Source: Amorphochlora amoebiformis (Eukaryota; Cercozoa; Chlorarachniophyceae). From it: a stretch of DNA of 64,000 nucleotides. The translations under genes were made by a program, and so were the position numbers. The notes under the pieces were generated by a model. The model ran no database searches. It worked only from the letters and a program-made list of their open reading frames with translations, and was not told where the DNA came from. The stretch is taken from positions 372,001-436,000 of the forward strand of contig BAAHQB010000092.1 in the NCBI GenBank assembly GCA_054601695.1, given 5' to 3'. This document shows, piece by piece, positions 49,437 to 64,000 of this stretch (the stretch's first letter is position 1; each line of letters opens with the position of its first letter).

Positions 49437-49556
49437 TTCATGATTCCCTCCCTTCCCTTGGAAATTTGGTATTGGACCTAACCGAATCGTGTATATTTCA
49501 TGATTCCCTCCCTTCCCTTGGAAATTTGGTATTGGACCTAACCGAATCGTGTATCA
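49437..49556. repeat. exact 60-bp tandem duplication
   Basis: Two head-to-tail copies, period 60, essentially identical over about 57 bases (starting tttcatgattccctccc). They lie 35 bases after the stop codon of the cyclase-PDE gene, thus in its probable 3' UTR. Very recent slippage or unequal exchange. Confidence 0.95.
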
Positions 49557-63748
<14,192 letters not shown>

Positions 63749-63756
63749 CTATTAAT

Positions 63757-63792
<36 letters not shown>

Positions 63793-63836
63793 GATATATA
63801 CGTATATATGTAAATGTACATATATATATATACATT

Positions 63837-63877
<41 letters not shown>

Positions 63878-63899
63878 GTATGTATATATGTAAATGTAC

Positions 63900-64000
<101 letters not shown>

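Overview
The window is nuclear DNA of a microbial eukaryote. Coding exons are moderately GC-rich and unique. They are separated by short GT-AG introns that are mostly (TA)n microsatellite. There is a long TTAGGG-type (CCCTAA) tract and there are transposon remnants. A PurK-PurE fusion, a bacterial-type (organelle-like) aspartyl-tRNA synthetase and a soluble-adenylyl-cyclase-type enzyme fit a protist or alga, perhaps stramenopile-like. The lineage is not determined. Nearly all long open frames in the window are translated TA repeats, not genes. I rebuilt the genes exon by exon by following family motifs and requiring that splice phases match at every junction.

Layout. 369-7510 (+): a START lipid-transfer protein in 13 exons. 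10930-18330 (-): PurK-PurE, i.e. phosphoribosylaminoimidazole carboxylase, in 14 coding exons plus a probable 5' UTR exon. 19621-21910 (-): an unrecognised protein with a signal peptide and a Lys-rich tail, in 7 exons. 22189-49402 (+): a very large gene of about 49 exons and about 2,930 residues. It joins a two-domain soluble-type adenylyl cyclase, a disordered linker, a Ras-association-like region, a P-loop NTPase, two PH-like domains and a 3',5'-cyclic-nucleotide phosphodiesterase in one frame. 51385-63748 (-): most of a bacterial-type AspRS in 17 visible exons; its 5' end lies beyond the window.

The standout is the cyclase-phosphodiesterase fusion: one polypeptide predicted both to make and to destroy cyclic nucleotide, with PH domains for membrane placement. 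Its phosphodiesterase keeps the metal ligands but has Ser where the family has its near-invariant purine-binding Gln.

Repeats. Five copies of a roughly 270-390 bp element with degenerate terminal inverted repeats sit at TA tracts. Three fragments share a LINE-like 3' end. A CCCTAA tract of about 1.2 kb lies inside an AspRS intron, and a motif of about 50 bp from it recurs 55 kb away. Several splice junctions have decayed partial copies across a TA tract, as if TA-run instability duplicates exon edges. Two stretches are unusually rich in CTAG.
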